This document shows, in pieces, positions 9,002 through 16,885 of a DNA stretch of 64,000 nt. The stretch spans positions 41,490-105,489 of the forward strand of contig JALQYN010000096.1 in the NCBI GenBank assembly GCA_023254055.1, given 5' to 3'. The position numbers were made by a program, and so were the translations under genes. The DNA comes from Polaribacter sp. Lineage in GTDB: Bacteria; Bacteroidota; Bacteroidia; Flavobacteriales; Flavobacteriaceae. The first letter of the stretch is position 1, and the number at the start of each line of letters is the position of its first letter. The notes below the pieces were generated by a model, which saw only the letters and a program-made list of their open reading frames with translations, searched no databases and was not told where the DNA came from.

Positions 9002-9353
9002 AGGTTTTTTCTTTACAAGTTTTTGATAATACATTAATGATTATTGCAATGGCAACACCAAGTACAGGAGTTATTAATGTGTTAGCCAGTCCGCCAAAAA
9101 GTAAATGACTAGCAACACCTTTGGCTTTAGAAATAAAGTAGAAGCTATGCAATAGCCCAAGTAATAAAGAAAACAAGCTTATAAGTAAAGACCAGTTTAC
9201 CAATCCTTTTAGGATGTTGTTGTATCTTACTTCTAGCTTAGGTTCTCGTTTCTTTTTAATAAATAAAATTATTGAAGCTATTAAAAAAGCATACAATATA
9301 ATCACGAATTTTAAATCTCCATTCGTTAAAAACTCTGTAAAAGACATTCTCAT
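8985..9353 (-). CDS. miniature MotA/TolQ/ExbB-like membrane protein
   Basis: A 122-residue protein with about four membrane segments ('FVIILYAFLIASIILFI', 'LISLFSLLLGLLHSFYFI', 'LITPVLGVAIAIIINVL'). The segment 'FGGLANTLITPVLGVAIA' resembles the conserved helix of the MotA/TolQ/ExbB proton-channel domain, but the protein is about half the usual length. No TolR/ExbD partner gene is adjacent. It is the first gene of the run ExbB-like, DUF6624, TPR-esterase. A second protein of the same design is encoded at 10883-11224. The family call is moderate; a channel activity is not shown by sequence alone. Confidence 0.65.
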   Translation of the reverse strand: MRMSFTEFLTNGDLKFVIILYAFLIASIILFIKKKREPKLEVRYNNILKGLVNWSLLISLFSLLLGLLHSFYFISKAKGVASHLLFGGLANTLITPVLGVAIAIIINVLSKTCKEKTYDTEN

Positions 9354-9468
9354 AAATGTATTATTTTAAAGTTAATACATCAAAAATATTTGAATGGTTG
9401 TTATAGAGAATTTTATTGCGACGAACAACAGATTTAAGTGGCTTTTTTTAAGTTTTTTAGACATAATA

Positions 9469-9505
9469 AAAAACACCTTTTTCAAATGAATGAAAAGGTG
9501 TTTTA
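9469..9505 (-). terminator. intrinsic terminator of the beta-lactamase-family gene
   Basis: AAAACACCTTTTTCA pairs with TGAAAAGGTGTTTT (one bulged base) around a short AATGAA-like loop, just past the stop of the leftward gene at 9528. Its apex closely resembles that of the terminator at 6768-6804. Confidence 0.75.
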
Positions 9506-9527
9506 TAAACGAACTAAAAATTTAGAA

Positions 9528-10859
9528 TTATTCTTCTTTTTGAAGTAAATGCTTTTTCCCACCAAAAGTCAACTCCATTGTATTGTTTTTTAGATGAAAT
9601 TTAAAACGAATTCCCATTGCGTCATACAAGAAAAGATTTTTTTCGGGAGCTATTAATTTAAATATCGGTTGGCCTGTAGCTTGGGCAAATAAGGTGTTTC
9701 CTTTTTTTGTGAATGTTACTTTTGCAGGAAAAGTTTTTCCGCTATACGTGCCTAAATAAACATTTAACTCGTCTGATTTTAAATCCAGTGTAGGCTTCTT
9801 TTTTAGTGATGAGTCATTTTTAAAATAGGTCTCCAAAATAGAAATTACAGTTGACATCATCATGGCATTTAATCCGTTAAAAGTAAAAGCCATGGTAGTA
9901 TTTTCCTCAGGAATATATAACGCATAAGATTGGAATCCATCAATACCACCATCATGATCAAATACTTTTAATCCTTTAAATTCGGATTGCATAATTCCGA
10001 GGCCAAATCCTTTTTTAGTAGTCATTAATTTTTTTAAAGAAGCTTCTGAAGTTAATTTTCCTGAAAATAAGTTTGAGTAAAAAACATTCAATTCTGATGA
10101 AGTTGAAACTATTGCGCCAGCGCCCATAGCAGCAGACATGCTGGTTTGCATATCAATAAAATTCCATTGATTGTTTTCGAAGTAATAAGGCAACGCTTCG
10201 TTATTGTTAGGTTGTATTGGGCTTCCAAATTCAGTTCTCTTTAATTGTAACGGATTGATAATTCTGTCTTTTAAAATTTCAGAAAACGGTTTTTTATCGA
10301 TTATTTCAGAAATATATGAAAGCACAATAAAATTTGTGTTAGAGTACTTAGATTGTTCTTTAGGTCCAAATTCAGTGCCGTTTTTAATAAAACGATTCAT
10401 CATTTGTTTACGTGTTTGATGTTTTGTGATCCAAGACCTGATGTTTGCGTCATTTGTAACATTTACTAGTCCGCTTTGATGTCTTAACAAATCTTCAATT
10501 GTAATTTTATTGGCATTTGGTAATTCTGGAAAATACTCTTTTACCAAAGTATTTAAGGATAATTTTCCTTCATCAACTTGCTGTAAAATAATTGTTGCTG
10601 TAAATGTTTTAGAGATAGAACCAATTCTAAATTTGGTAAATGGGTTTGCTTTGGTTTTTGTTTTGACATTGGCAAAACCCAATTCTCTTCGATAGAATTC
10701 TTTTCCGTTTTTATAAATAGAAACGGTTCCTATGGCTTTGTTTTCTAGTTCAAGTGCATTGAATAGACTGTCTAAATTAGCTTTGGTTGTTGTTTGTGCA
10801 AATGTGAAAATTGAACAGAAACATACCATAAAAAAAAGTCCTTTTTTAATCATAATCAT
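9528..10859 (-). CDS. exported serine hydrolase, beta-lactamase (class C-like) family
   Basis: A 443-residue protein with a signal peptide ('GLFFMVCFCSIFTFAQ'). The catalytic SxxK motif is 'SISK' in 'IGSISKTFTATI' (near residue 77), the YxN motif is in 'KYSNTNFIVLSY', and the third-motif region reads 'FDHDGGIDGF' (HxG type). This is the penicillin-binding-protein-like/esterase group, more often peptidases or esterases than resistance enzymes. The C-terminal 80 residues are a beta-rich extension common in this group. Two ATGs six bases apart (10859 and 10853) could both start it. It lies 23 bp after a miniature MotA/ExbB-like gene, a likely operon partner. Confidence 0.88.
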   Translation of the reverse strand: MIMIKKGLFFMVCFCSIFTFAQTTTKANLDSLFNALELENKAIGTVSIYKNGKEFYRRELGFANVKTKTKANPFTKFRIGSISKTFTATIILQQVDEGKLSLNTLVKEYFPELPNANKITIEDLLRHQSGLVNVTNDANIRSWITKHQTRKQMMNRFIKNGTEFGPKEQSKYSNTNFIVLSYISEIIDKKPFSEILKDRIINPLQLKRTEFGSPIQPNNNEALPYYFENNQWNFIDMQTSMSAAMGAGAIVSTSSELNVFYSNLFSGKLTSEASLKKLMTTKKGFGLGIMQSEFKGLKVFDHDGGIDGFQSYALYIPEENTTMAFTFNGLNAMMMSTVISILETYFKNDSSLKKKPTLDLKSDELNVYLGTYSGKTFPAKVTFTKKGNTLFAQATGQPIFKLIAPEKNLFLYDAMGIRFKFHLKNNTMELTFGGKKHLLQKEE

Positions 10860-10882
10860 AAATTAAATGTGAATCTAAATGC

Positions 10883-11224
10883 TTAACTCTCTTTTTTTAA
10901 CCCAACCAGTAAAATAATTCCTGCTCTACCCACTAAAAAAACAAACATGCCAAAGGTTGGAGGTAATATACCGAGTTTAAATCCGCCGGCAATAATTTGA
11001 GGAGCAATATCTCCAATTCTAGCAATAGCGTCTAATGCTTCAATAAGCCCCATTGTAAAACCTAAAAATCCATAGACCAAAACAAAAAGACTTATTGCTT
11101 TTAGTAGTTTTAAATTTTTTTCTGAATTGTTTTTTAATCCTTTAATAATTAAAAAAACTAATACGAATAATAGTATTAAAATGGGAATCATAAATGGATA
11201 TCCGCCATCTTGGAGTAGTGTCAT
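10883..11224 (-). CDS. miniature MotA/TolQ/ExbB-like membrane protein (second copy)
   Basis: The start is placed at the ATG at 11224 ('MTLLQDGGYPFMIPILILL'); an upstream extension to 11251 is possible but adds only a polar stub. The 113-residue product has three or four membrane segments. It carries 'FTMGLIEALDAIARIGDIAPQIIAGGFKLGI' (spread over residues about 57-88), a good match in spacing to the MotA/TolQ/ExbB core. Like the protein at 8985-9353 it is truncated relative to full ExbB and stands next to an exported hydrolase gene, with no ExbD-like gene nearby. The divergent LytS-type sensor gene begins about 200 bp away. Confidence 0.7.
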   Translation of the reverse strand: MTLLQDGGYPFMIPILILLFVLVFLIIKGLKNNSEKNLKLLKAISLFVLVYGFLGFTMGLIEALDAIARIGDIAPQIIAGGFKLGILPPTFGMFVFLVGRAGIILLVGLKKES

Positions 11225-11431
11225 AATATGTAGTTTTATAGTTATAGCCAAACTATTATAATTTATTGCTTTTAATAATTAAAAACGACCAAATTAAAAT
11301 TATTGATGAGTTTTAACCAAATTAGTTCCTTTTTTACAAAAAACAACACAAAACCTGTAATTCATATCATAGAAACCGAAAATCGTCTATATTTATACAA
11401 TAAAAAGGCATTTTTGATTTCCTTTACATTC

Positions 11432-12502
11432 ATGAAAAAAACGTTACAACATATTTTAAAACAATCGGTTTTACATCTTAGTTTTTGGATTGTTGTTTGG
11501 TTTTTCTTTAAAACATTCTTTAGTGTTGGCTCTAAGAATGCGCAATTTATATCTTGGTTTTCCGCTCTTTTAAGTGTAATTTCTATTGTGGCTTCTTATG
11601 TGTTTGTATACGATTTAATTCCGAATTACTTGTTGGAAAAAAAACATAAGCTATTTGCCTTATATAGTATTTATTCGGCAGTCTTTATAACCTGTGGTGT
11701 TTTTATGACAGTCGGTTTGGGGTTTGTGTTTTATTTTAATTCAGAATATCAAAAAATGCCAGAGCTCACCAAAAACTCTTACGTGATTTTGGTTTGCGTA
11801 TTGTTGATTGTTGTGATTGCAAGCGGAATTAAAATTTTGTCACACAATTATAAATCGTTAGAGAAAAACAAATCGTTGGAGAACAAAATATTGCAAGCAC
11901 AATTGCAGATTAAAGAACAAGAATTAAAGTTTTTAAAAATGCAGATTCACCCACATTTTTTGTTTAATTCATTAAATACCATATACGGTTTTGCGCTTAA
12001 GAAGAAAGATGAAGCGCCAGAAATGATTTTAAAATTGTCTAATTTGTTAGATTATATTTTATATCAAGTAGATAAGCCAACAGTTAGTGTTAAGGATGAA
12101 ATACACCATTTAGAAGATTATATTTCTTTAGAGGAAATGCGTTTTCATGATACGTTGCAAGTAGATTTTAAAAAAGAGAATATCAACTCGGATATTCAAA
12201 TTGCGCCTATGTTGTTAATTCCATTTATAGAAAATAGCTTTAAACATGGTAAAATTGTAGATGAAAAATTAAAGATATCCATTGATTTAAAAATTGATGA
12301 CAATCGGTTGCTTTTTAAAATAGTAAACACCTCAAAAAGTGAAGAAAAACAAAGCAAAGGAATAGGGTTGGAAAACATAAAAAAAAGACTAGAAATGTTA
12401 TACCCAAACTCACATAAAATAGTTGTTCAGCAAAAAGAAAATCAATTCAGCGTAGAATTAGAAATTACCATTGATCGATTAAAAACAAAATCTGATGTCT
12501 AA
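11432..12502 (+). CDS. LytS/YehU-type sensor histidine kinase
   Basis: I prefer the ATG at 11432 ('MKKTLQHILKQ') to the farther in-frame ATG at 11303, because the extra 43 residues are low-complexity and precede the first membrane helix. The 356-residue protein has four membrane helices, a coiled linker ('LENKILQAQLQIKEQELKFL'), and the His_kinase box 'MQIHPHFLFNSLNTIY', whose first His is the phosphorylation site. The ATPase domain has N-box 'PFIENSFKHG' and G-box 'GIGLENIKKRL'. It overlaps by 8 bp the LytTR regulator gene, its evident partner. The signal is unknown. Confidence 0.92.
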   Translation: MKKTLQHILKQSVLHLSFWIVVWFFFKTFFSVGSKNAQFISWFSALLSVISIVASYVFVYDLIPNYLLEKKHKLFALYSIYSAVFITCGVFMTVGLGFVFYFNSEYQKMPELTKNSYVILVCVLLIVVIASGIKILSHNYKSLEKNKSLENKILQAQLQIKEQELKFLKMQIHPHFLFNSLNTIYGFALKKKDEAPEMILKLSNLLDYILYQVDKPTVSVKDEIHHLEDYISLEEMRFHDTLQVDFKKENINSDIQIAPMLLIPFIENSFKHGKIVDEKLKISIDLKIDDNRLLFKIVNTSKSEEKQSKGIGLENIKKRLEMLYPNSHKIVVQQKENQFSVELEITIDRLKTKSDV

Positions 12503-13208
12503 AAAAATAAAATGTATTGTTGTTGATGATGAGCCAATGGCAAGAGAAATTTTAATTTCATACATAGAAAAAATATCGAATTTAGAATTGGTAAAAAGTT
12601 GTAAAAATGCCTTGGAAGCTTTTGAAATACTTAATACTCAGAAAATTGATTTATTGTTTTTAGATATTAACATGCCTGAAGTTTCTGGGTTGTCCTTAGC
12701 AAAAATGATCGGCAAAGAATCTAAAGTTATTTTCACCACTGCATACAGAGATTATGCGGTTGAAGGATTTAATTTAAAAGCGGTAGATTATTTATTAAAA
12801 CCCATTGCATTTGATCGGTTTTTAGAAGCTGTAAACACTTTTTTTGACGCTATTTCTATAGCAGAAGTAGTCAATGAAAATTCAAAAAAACTAACTTCAG
12901 ATTTCTTTTTTGTACGTTCAGAGCGCAAAATGGTAAAAATTAATTTCGATGCTATTTTATATATAGAAAGTTTGAGTGACTATATTAAAATTTATAGTGT
13001 TGATGGTACCATTGTAACTCGAGAAACCATTACAAATGTTGAAGCTAAATTACCCTCTCAGCAATTCTTAAGAGTACATAGGTCGTTCATTGTTTCATTA
13101 AAAAGTATTGATTCTTATACCAATGAGTTTGTTGAAATTGCTCAAAAAGCAATTCCTATGAGTAGAAAATACAAAGAAGCTGTATTGAAAAAATTAGAAA
13201 CTATGTGA
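12495..13208 (+). CDS. LytTR-family response regulator
   Basis: A 237-residue cytosolic regulator. The receiver domain (1-120) has acidic pocket 'VDDEP', phospho-acceptor Asp in 'LFLDINMPEVSG', the Thr in 'VIFTTAYRDY' and Lys in 'DYLLKPI'. The C-terminal LytTR DNA-binding domain runs from about 138, with 'FFVRSERKMVKINFDAILYI' and 'FLRVHRSFIVSL'. It is translationally coupled to the LytS-type kinase by an 8-bp overlap. Genes for the miniature ExbB-like and hydrolase modules lie immediately on the other side of the kinase and are candidate targets; that is inference. Confidence 0.95.
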   Translation: MSKKIKCIVVDDEPMAREILISYIEKISNLELVKSCKNALEAFEILNTQKIDLLFLDINMPEVSGLSLAKMIGKESKVIFTTAYRDYAVEGFNLKAVDYLLKPIAFDRFLEAVNTFFDAISIAEVVNENSKKLTSDFFFVRSERKMVKINFDAILYIESLSDYIKIYSVDGTIVTRETITNVEAKLPSQQFLRVHRSFIVSLKSIDSYTNEFVEIAQKAIPMSRKYKEAVLKKLETM

Positions 13209-13245
13209 TAATAAAAAAGTATATTTACCACAAATTATTTTCGAT

Positions 13246-14325
13246 TTGAACACAGCACAATTCATTCCTTCAGCTCTTAATTTTTCGATAGAAAAAGCAA
13301 CGTATACATGGCAAACTCCAAGTAATATCGCCTTGATAAAATATTGGGGAAAAAGTAAGCCGCAAATTCCGAAAAACGCATCTATTAGTTTTACATTAAA
13401 TAATTGTCATACCATTACTTCAATAGATTTTAGCAAAAAAAGCAACACATCGGAAATTATATTTGAGTTGTTTTTTGAAGGCGAAAAAAAGGAAGCTTTT
13501 AAGCCAAAGATTGCTCAGTTTTTTGACAGAATAAAAGAGTATTGTCCGTATATTTTTGAATATGACATGGTTATTGATTCAATGAATTCATTTCCTCATA
13601 GTAGTGGAATTGCTTCTTCAGCAAGCGGACTGTCGGCTATTGCAATGTGTTTAATGAGCTTAGAAAAAGAGTTAAATCCAAATTTAACTGAAAAATTCAT
13701 TCATCAAAAGGCATCGTTTTTAGCACGTTTAGGTTCTGGAAGTGCAAGTAGAAGTATAGAAGGTCCGTTAGTGGTTTGGGGTGAGCATCCAGCAATAGAA
13801 GGAAGTTCAGATCTGTTTGGAGTAAAGTTTCCGTATGCTATTCATCCAATTTTTGAAAACTATCAAGATGCAATTTTACTCGTTGATAAAGGAGAAAAGC
13901 AAGTTTCAAGTACGGTTGGACATAATTTAATGCACATGCATCCCTACGCAGATCAAAGATTTATTCAAGCGAACGAAAACCTAAGTAAGATTTCTGAAAT
14001 TTTGCAAAGAGGAGATATTGATGCGTTTATTAATATTGTAGAAAGTGAAGCACTAACCCTACACGCGATGATGTTAACGAGCAATCCGTATTTTATTTTA
14101 ATGAAACCAAACACTTTAGAAATCATTCATAAAATTTGGAAATTTAGGGAAGAAACAGGAAGTAAAATTTGCTTTACTTTAGATGCTGGTGCTAATGTAC
14201 ATGTGTTGTATCCAGAACAAGAAAAAGAAAATATAAATAATTTTATTGTAAAAATGCTGTCAAATTATTGCCAAAAAAAACAATATATTTTTGATAATTC
14301 TGGTTTTGGTGCAAAAAAGTTGTAA
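13246..14325 (+). CDS. mvaD: diphosphomevalonate decarboxylase
   Basis: A 359-residue GHMP-superfamily enzyme that decarboxylates mevalonate diphosphate to isopentenyl diphosphate with ATP. The N-terminal family motif 'TPSNIALIKYWGK' lies at residues 24-36, so the protein must start upstream of it. The only usable codon with proper N-terminal length is the TTG at 13246, as no ATG occurs in frame before about residue 107. The ATP loop is 'PHSSGIASSASGLSAIA', and 'GSGSASRS' is the conserved Ser/Arg segment. A TATATTTA element at 13220-13227 is a weak -7 box. With the mevalonate kinase-like gene at 14983 it indicates a mevalonate route to isoprenoids. Confidence 0.93.
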   Translation: MNTAQFIPSALNFSIEKATYTWQTPSNIALIKYWGKSKPQIPKNASISFTLNNCHTITSIDFSKKSNTSEIIFELFFEGEKKEAFKPKIAQFFDRIKEYCPYIFEYDMVIDSMNSFPHSSGIASSASGLSAIAMCLMSLEKELNPNLTEKFIHQKASFLARLGSGSASRSIEGPLVVWGEHPAIEGSSDLFGVKFPYAIHPIFENYQDAILLVDKGEKQVSSTVGHNLMHMHPYADQRFIQANENLSKISEILQRGDIDAFINIVESEALTLHAMMLTSNPYFILMKPNTLEIIHKIWKFREETGSKICFTLDAGANVHVLYPEQEKENINNFIVKMLSNYCQKKQYIFDNSGFGAKKL

Positions 14326-14350
14326 ATTACAGACATTAAAAACACTTCTT

Positions 14351-14923
14351 ATGAAAACTTCAACCATATTATTTATGTTTGTTGTTGGTTTTTTTACCAC
14401 TTCAATATCAGCCCAAGAATCAATGTGGTTTGATTCAAATTGGAATTCAACAACCAAAGAAAAAGCAACTTATTATAGGCCTACACCAAAAGTTCAGAAA
14501 AATGGATTTTGGATAGTAGATTATTACATGGACGGAACTAAACAGATGGAAGGTTTTAGTTTAAATAATAATCCAAATAACGAAAAATTTCACGGTTTAG
14601 TTAAGTATTATTTTGAAAATGGAGTTTTATTTCAAGAAATAAATTACAAAGAGGGTAAAATTGACGGAATTAGAAAGGTGTACTTTGAATCTGGTAAATT
14701 GAAAACAATTACTGATTATAAAAATGATAAAAAAGAAGGAAAATTTTCTGAATATTATGAAACAGGTGAGCTTTTTTCTAGAGGGAATTTTGAAAATAAT
14801 TTAAAAGAAGGAAATTGGAGAACCTTCTATAAAAGTGGAAAAATTAAAGAGAGAGGAAACTATGTTAAAGATGAAAAAGCTGGAACATGGAAAATATTTT
14901 ATAAAAATCTAAAGAAGAAATAA
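14351..14923 (+). CDS. secreted MORN-repeat (YwqK-like) protein
   Basis: The start is the ATG at 14351 ('MKTSTILFMFVVGFF'), which opens a clear signal peptide ending 'SISAQ'; the frame extends upstream into mvaD but without support. The 190-residue product carries four or five MORN-like repeats of about 20-23 residues from residue 85 on. Each has a G-x-Y/F-aromatic pattern such as 'EGKFSEYYETGELFSRGNFE' and 'EGNWRTFYKSGKIKERGNYV'. Such proteins are abundant in Bacteroidota, and some are annotated as YwqK-type antitoxins, but no toxin gene is adjacent here. It sits between two mevalonate genes with no evident functional link. Confidence 0.8.
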   Translation: MKTSTILFMFVVGFFTTSISAQESMWFDSNWNSTTKEKATYYRPTPKVQKNGFWIVDYYMDGTKQMEGFSLNNNPNNEKFHGLVKYYFENGVLFQEINYKEGKIDGIRKVYFESGKLKTITDYKNDKKEGKFSEYYETGELFSRGNFENNLKEGNWRTFYKSGKIKERGNYVKDEKAGTWKIFYKNLKKK

Positions 14924-14955
14924 TATAAACTACTGTAAATTAAAATAATAAGTAG

Positions 14956-14963
14956 TATTTTTG
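14956..14963 (+). promoter_or_regulatory. -7 promoter element before the mevalonate kinase gene
   Basis: TATTTTTG, an exact TAnnTTTG match, 19 bp before the ATG at 14983. No clear TTG at -33. Confidence 0.5.
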
Positions 14964-14982
14964 CAATTGTTAAAAGAAAGAA

Positions 14983-15909
14983 ATGAAAGGACCCTTATTT
15001 TACGCTAAAATTTTGCTTTTTGGAGAATACGGAATTATAAAAGATTCAAAAGGTCTGGCAATACCGTATAATACCTATAGAGGTGCATTAAAATCTTCCA
15101 AGAATCTTTCTGAAAAAGCTTTAAAGTCGAACAGCAATTTAGTTCGATTTTATAACTATTTATCAGAATTAAATCAAGATAATTTATCTTTTAGATTGGA
15201 TGAGTTTAAGGCTGACCTTGACAATGGAATGTATTTTGATTCTTCAATTCCACAAGGATATGGAGTAGGAAGTTCTGGAGCTTTAGTGGCTTCTATTTAT
15301 GATAAATATGCAAATAACAAAATAACAGTTCTTGAAAACCTTACTAGAGATAAACTGTTAATACTAAAAGAAACATTTAGTGTGATGGAATCTTTTTTTC
15401 ATGGTAAAAGTTCTGGTTTAGATCCTTTAAATAGTTACTTGAGTTTGCCTATTTTAATCAATTCTAAAACCAATATTGAGCCAGCGGGTATTCCGTCTCA
15501 AAAAGAAGGAAAAGGTGCTGTGTTTTTATTAGATTCAGAAATAATTGGTGAAACAGAGCCAATGGTAAATATTTTCATGAATAAAATGAAAAATAAAGGA
15601 TTTAGAAAAATGCTAGACGAAGAATTTGCAATTCATACAGATGCATGTATTGATGATTTTTTACATGGCAATGTTAAATCGTTGTTTGGAAATGTAAAAA
15701 AGTTATCTAAAGTAGTGTTAACCAATTTTAAACCAATGATTCCAAAAGCTTTTCATAAAATTTGGGAACAAGGAATTATTACAAACGATTACTATTTAAA
15801 ACTTTGTGGCTCTGGTGGAGGAGGATATATTTTAGGCTTTACTGAAGACTACGAAAAAGCAAAAGAAAAACTACAAGGTTATAGATTAGAATTGGTATAT
15901 AGATTTTAG
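14983..15909 (+). CDS. mevalonate kinase-like GHMP kinase
   Basis: A 308-residue GHMP kinase. The N-terminus 'YAKILLFGEYGII' matches the mevalonate kinase start 'KxxLxGEHxV' with the usual His replaced by Tyr. The ATP-binding loop is 'PQGYGVGSSGALVASI', the later motif 'HGKSSGLDPLNSYLS' contains the probable catalytic Asp, and the C-terminal GHMP motif is 'KLCGSGGGGYILGF'. It should phosphorylate mevalonate in the cytosol, feeding mvaD 0.7 kb upstream. It is followed after 18 bp by the UbiA-family gene, so both are probably one transcript. Phosphomevalonate kinase is the alternative assignment for a GHMP protein of this length. Confidence 0.85.
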   Translation: MKGPLFYAKILLFGEYGIIKDSKGLAIPYNTYRGALKSSKNLSEKALKSNSNLVRFYNYLSELNQDNLSFRLDEFKADLDNGMYFDSSIPQGYGVGSSGALVASIYDKYANNKITVLENLTRDKLLILKETFSVMESFFHGKSSGLDPLNSYLSLPILINSKTNIEPAGIPSQKEGKGAVFLLDSEIIGETEPMVNIFMNKMKNKGFRKMLDEEFAIHTDACIDDFLHGNVKSLFGNVKKLSKVVLTNFKPMIPKAFHKIWEQGIITNDYYLKLCGSGGGGYILGFTEDYEKAKEKLQGYRLELVYRF

Positions 15910-15927
15910 AAAATCAACAACTCAAAA

Positions 15928-16845
15928 GTGAGCAATTCTAAATCACCTTCTTTTTTTTATAAATTATTAAGTCTACTTTCTGTTATTAGAGGCTACAACA
16001 TACTAGTGCTGGTATTAGCACAATACTTAGCTGCTATATTTATATTTTCACCAAAAAGGACTTTACACTTTGTCTTGTTAGATTACAAACTGCTATTAAT
16101 TGTATTGGCATCAATTTGTGTGGTTTCTTCAGGATATATTATCAATAATTTTTACGATGTAAAAGCAGATAGTATTAATAGACCAATTAAAACAAGTATA
16201 GATAATATTGTTAGCCAGAAAATTAAACTTCAGATTTATTTTTTACTAAATTTTTTAGGTTTTGTTTTTGGATTTTTTATTTCTTGGAAAGCAGCATTGT
16301 TTTTTGCTGTATATATATTTGCCATTTGGTTATACTCCCATAAATTAAAAAAGCATCCTTTTATTGGTTTAATCTCTGCGTCTATTTTAACCATTTTACC
16401 ATTTTTTGCCATTTTTGTTTATTATAAAAATTTTTCAAAAATAATATTTGTACACGCTACCTTTTTGTTTTTGGTGTTGTTGCTAAGACAATTGATTAAG
16501 GATTTAGAAAACTTACGAGGTGCTATTGTAAATAACTACACAACTTTTCCTGTAAAATACGGAGAGCGGAATACTAGAAAATTAGGAATTCTATTAATAA
16601 CTCTTACTTTTTTGCCAATAGGGGTTTTACTAAATTATCAGAGAGTAGGTTATATGAAATACTATTTTCTTCTTTCTTTACTGATATTAATTTTCATTGG
16701 TTATTTTTTATGGAAATCTAACCTTAAAAAACACTATGTTTTACTACATAACATGCTTAAGATTATGTTACTTCTAGGTATTTTAAGTTTACTCTTTATT
16801 GACCCTTCTTTGGTTATTGAAAGAGTAATTGATAAACTGAATTAA
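15928..16845 (+). CDS. UbiA-family prenyltransferase (geranylgeranylglyceryl-phosphate transferase-like)
   Basis: A 305-residue integral membrane protein with seven to nine helices. It uses the GTG at 15928 as start; no ATG lies before the first helix. The first prenyl-diphosphate motif is 'NNFYDVKAD' (NxxxDxxxD) near residue 73. The second reads 'IKDLENLRGA', where the usual second and third Asp are Asn and Ala. In Flavobacteria such genes are often annotated as digeranylgeranylglyceryl-phosphate synthase, an archaeal-type ether-lipid enzyme, but quinone or other prenyl transfer remains possible. Its place directly after a mevalonate kinase gene ties it to isoprenoid supply. Confidence 0.82.
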   Translation: MSNSKSPSFFYKLLSLLSVIRGYNILVLVLAQYLAAIFIFSPKRTLHFVLLDYKLLLIVLASICVVSSGYIINNFYDVKADSINRPIKTSIDNIVSQKIKLQIYFLLNFLGFVFGFFISWKAALFFAVYIFAIWLYSHKLKKHPFIGLISASILTILPFFAIFVYYKNFSKIIFVHATFLFLVLLLRQLIKDLENLRGAIVNNYTTFPVKYGERNTRKLGILLITLTFLPIGVLLNYQRVGYMKYYFLLSLLILIFIGYFLWKSNLKKHYVLLHNMLKIMLLLGILSLLFIDPSLVIERVIDKLN

Positions 16846-16861
16846 ATCAAATATTTAGCAG

Positions 16862-16869
16862 TATCTTTG
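16862..16869 (+). promoter_or_regulatory. -7 promoter element before the pseudouridine synthase gene
   Basis: TATCTTTG, an exact TAnnTTTG match, 16 bp before the ATG at 16886. It lies just past the stop of the UbiA-family gene and gives the next gene its own promoter. Confidence 0.5.
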
Positions 16870-16885
16870 CAAAAAATTAATAAAA

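Noticed and set aside
9528..10859. Antibiotic-resistance beta-lactamase
   Set aside because: The SxxK, YxN and HxG motifs and the beta-rich C-terminal extension fit the wider serine hydrolase group; nothing indicates a dedicated AmpC-type resistance enzyme.
14351..14923. Toxin-antitoxin locus based on YwqK-like annotation of MORN proteins
   Set aside because: The protein is exported by a signal peptide and no toxin gene lies next to it.
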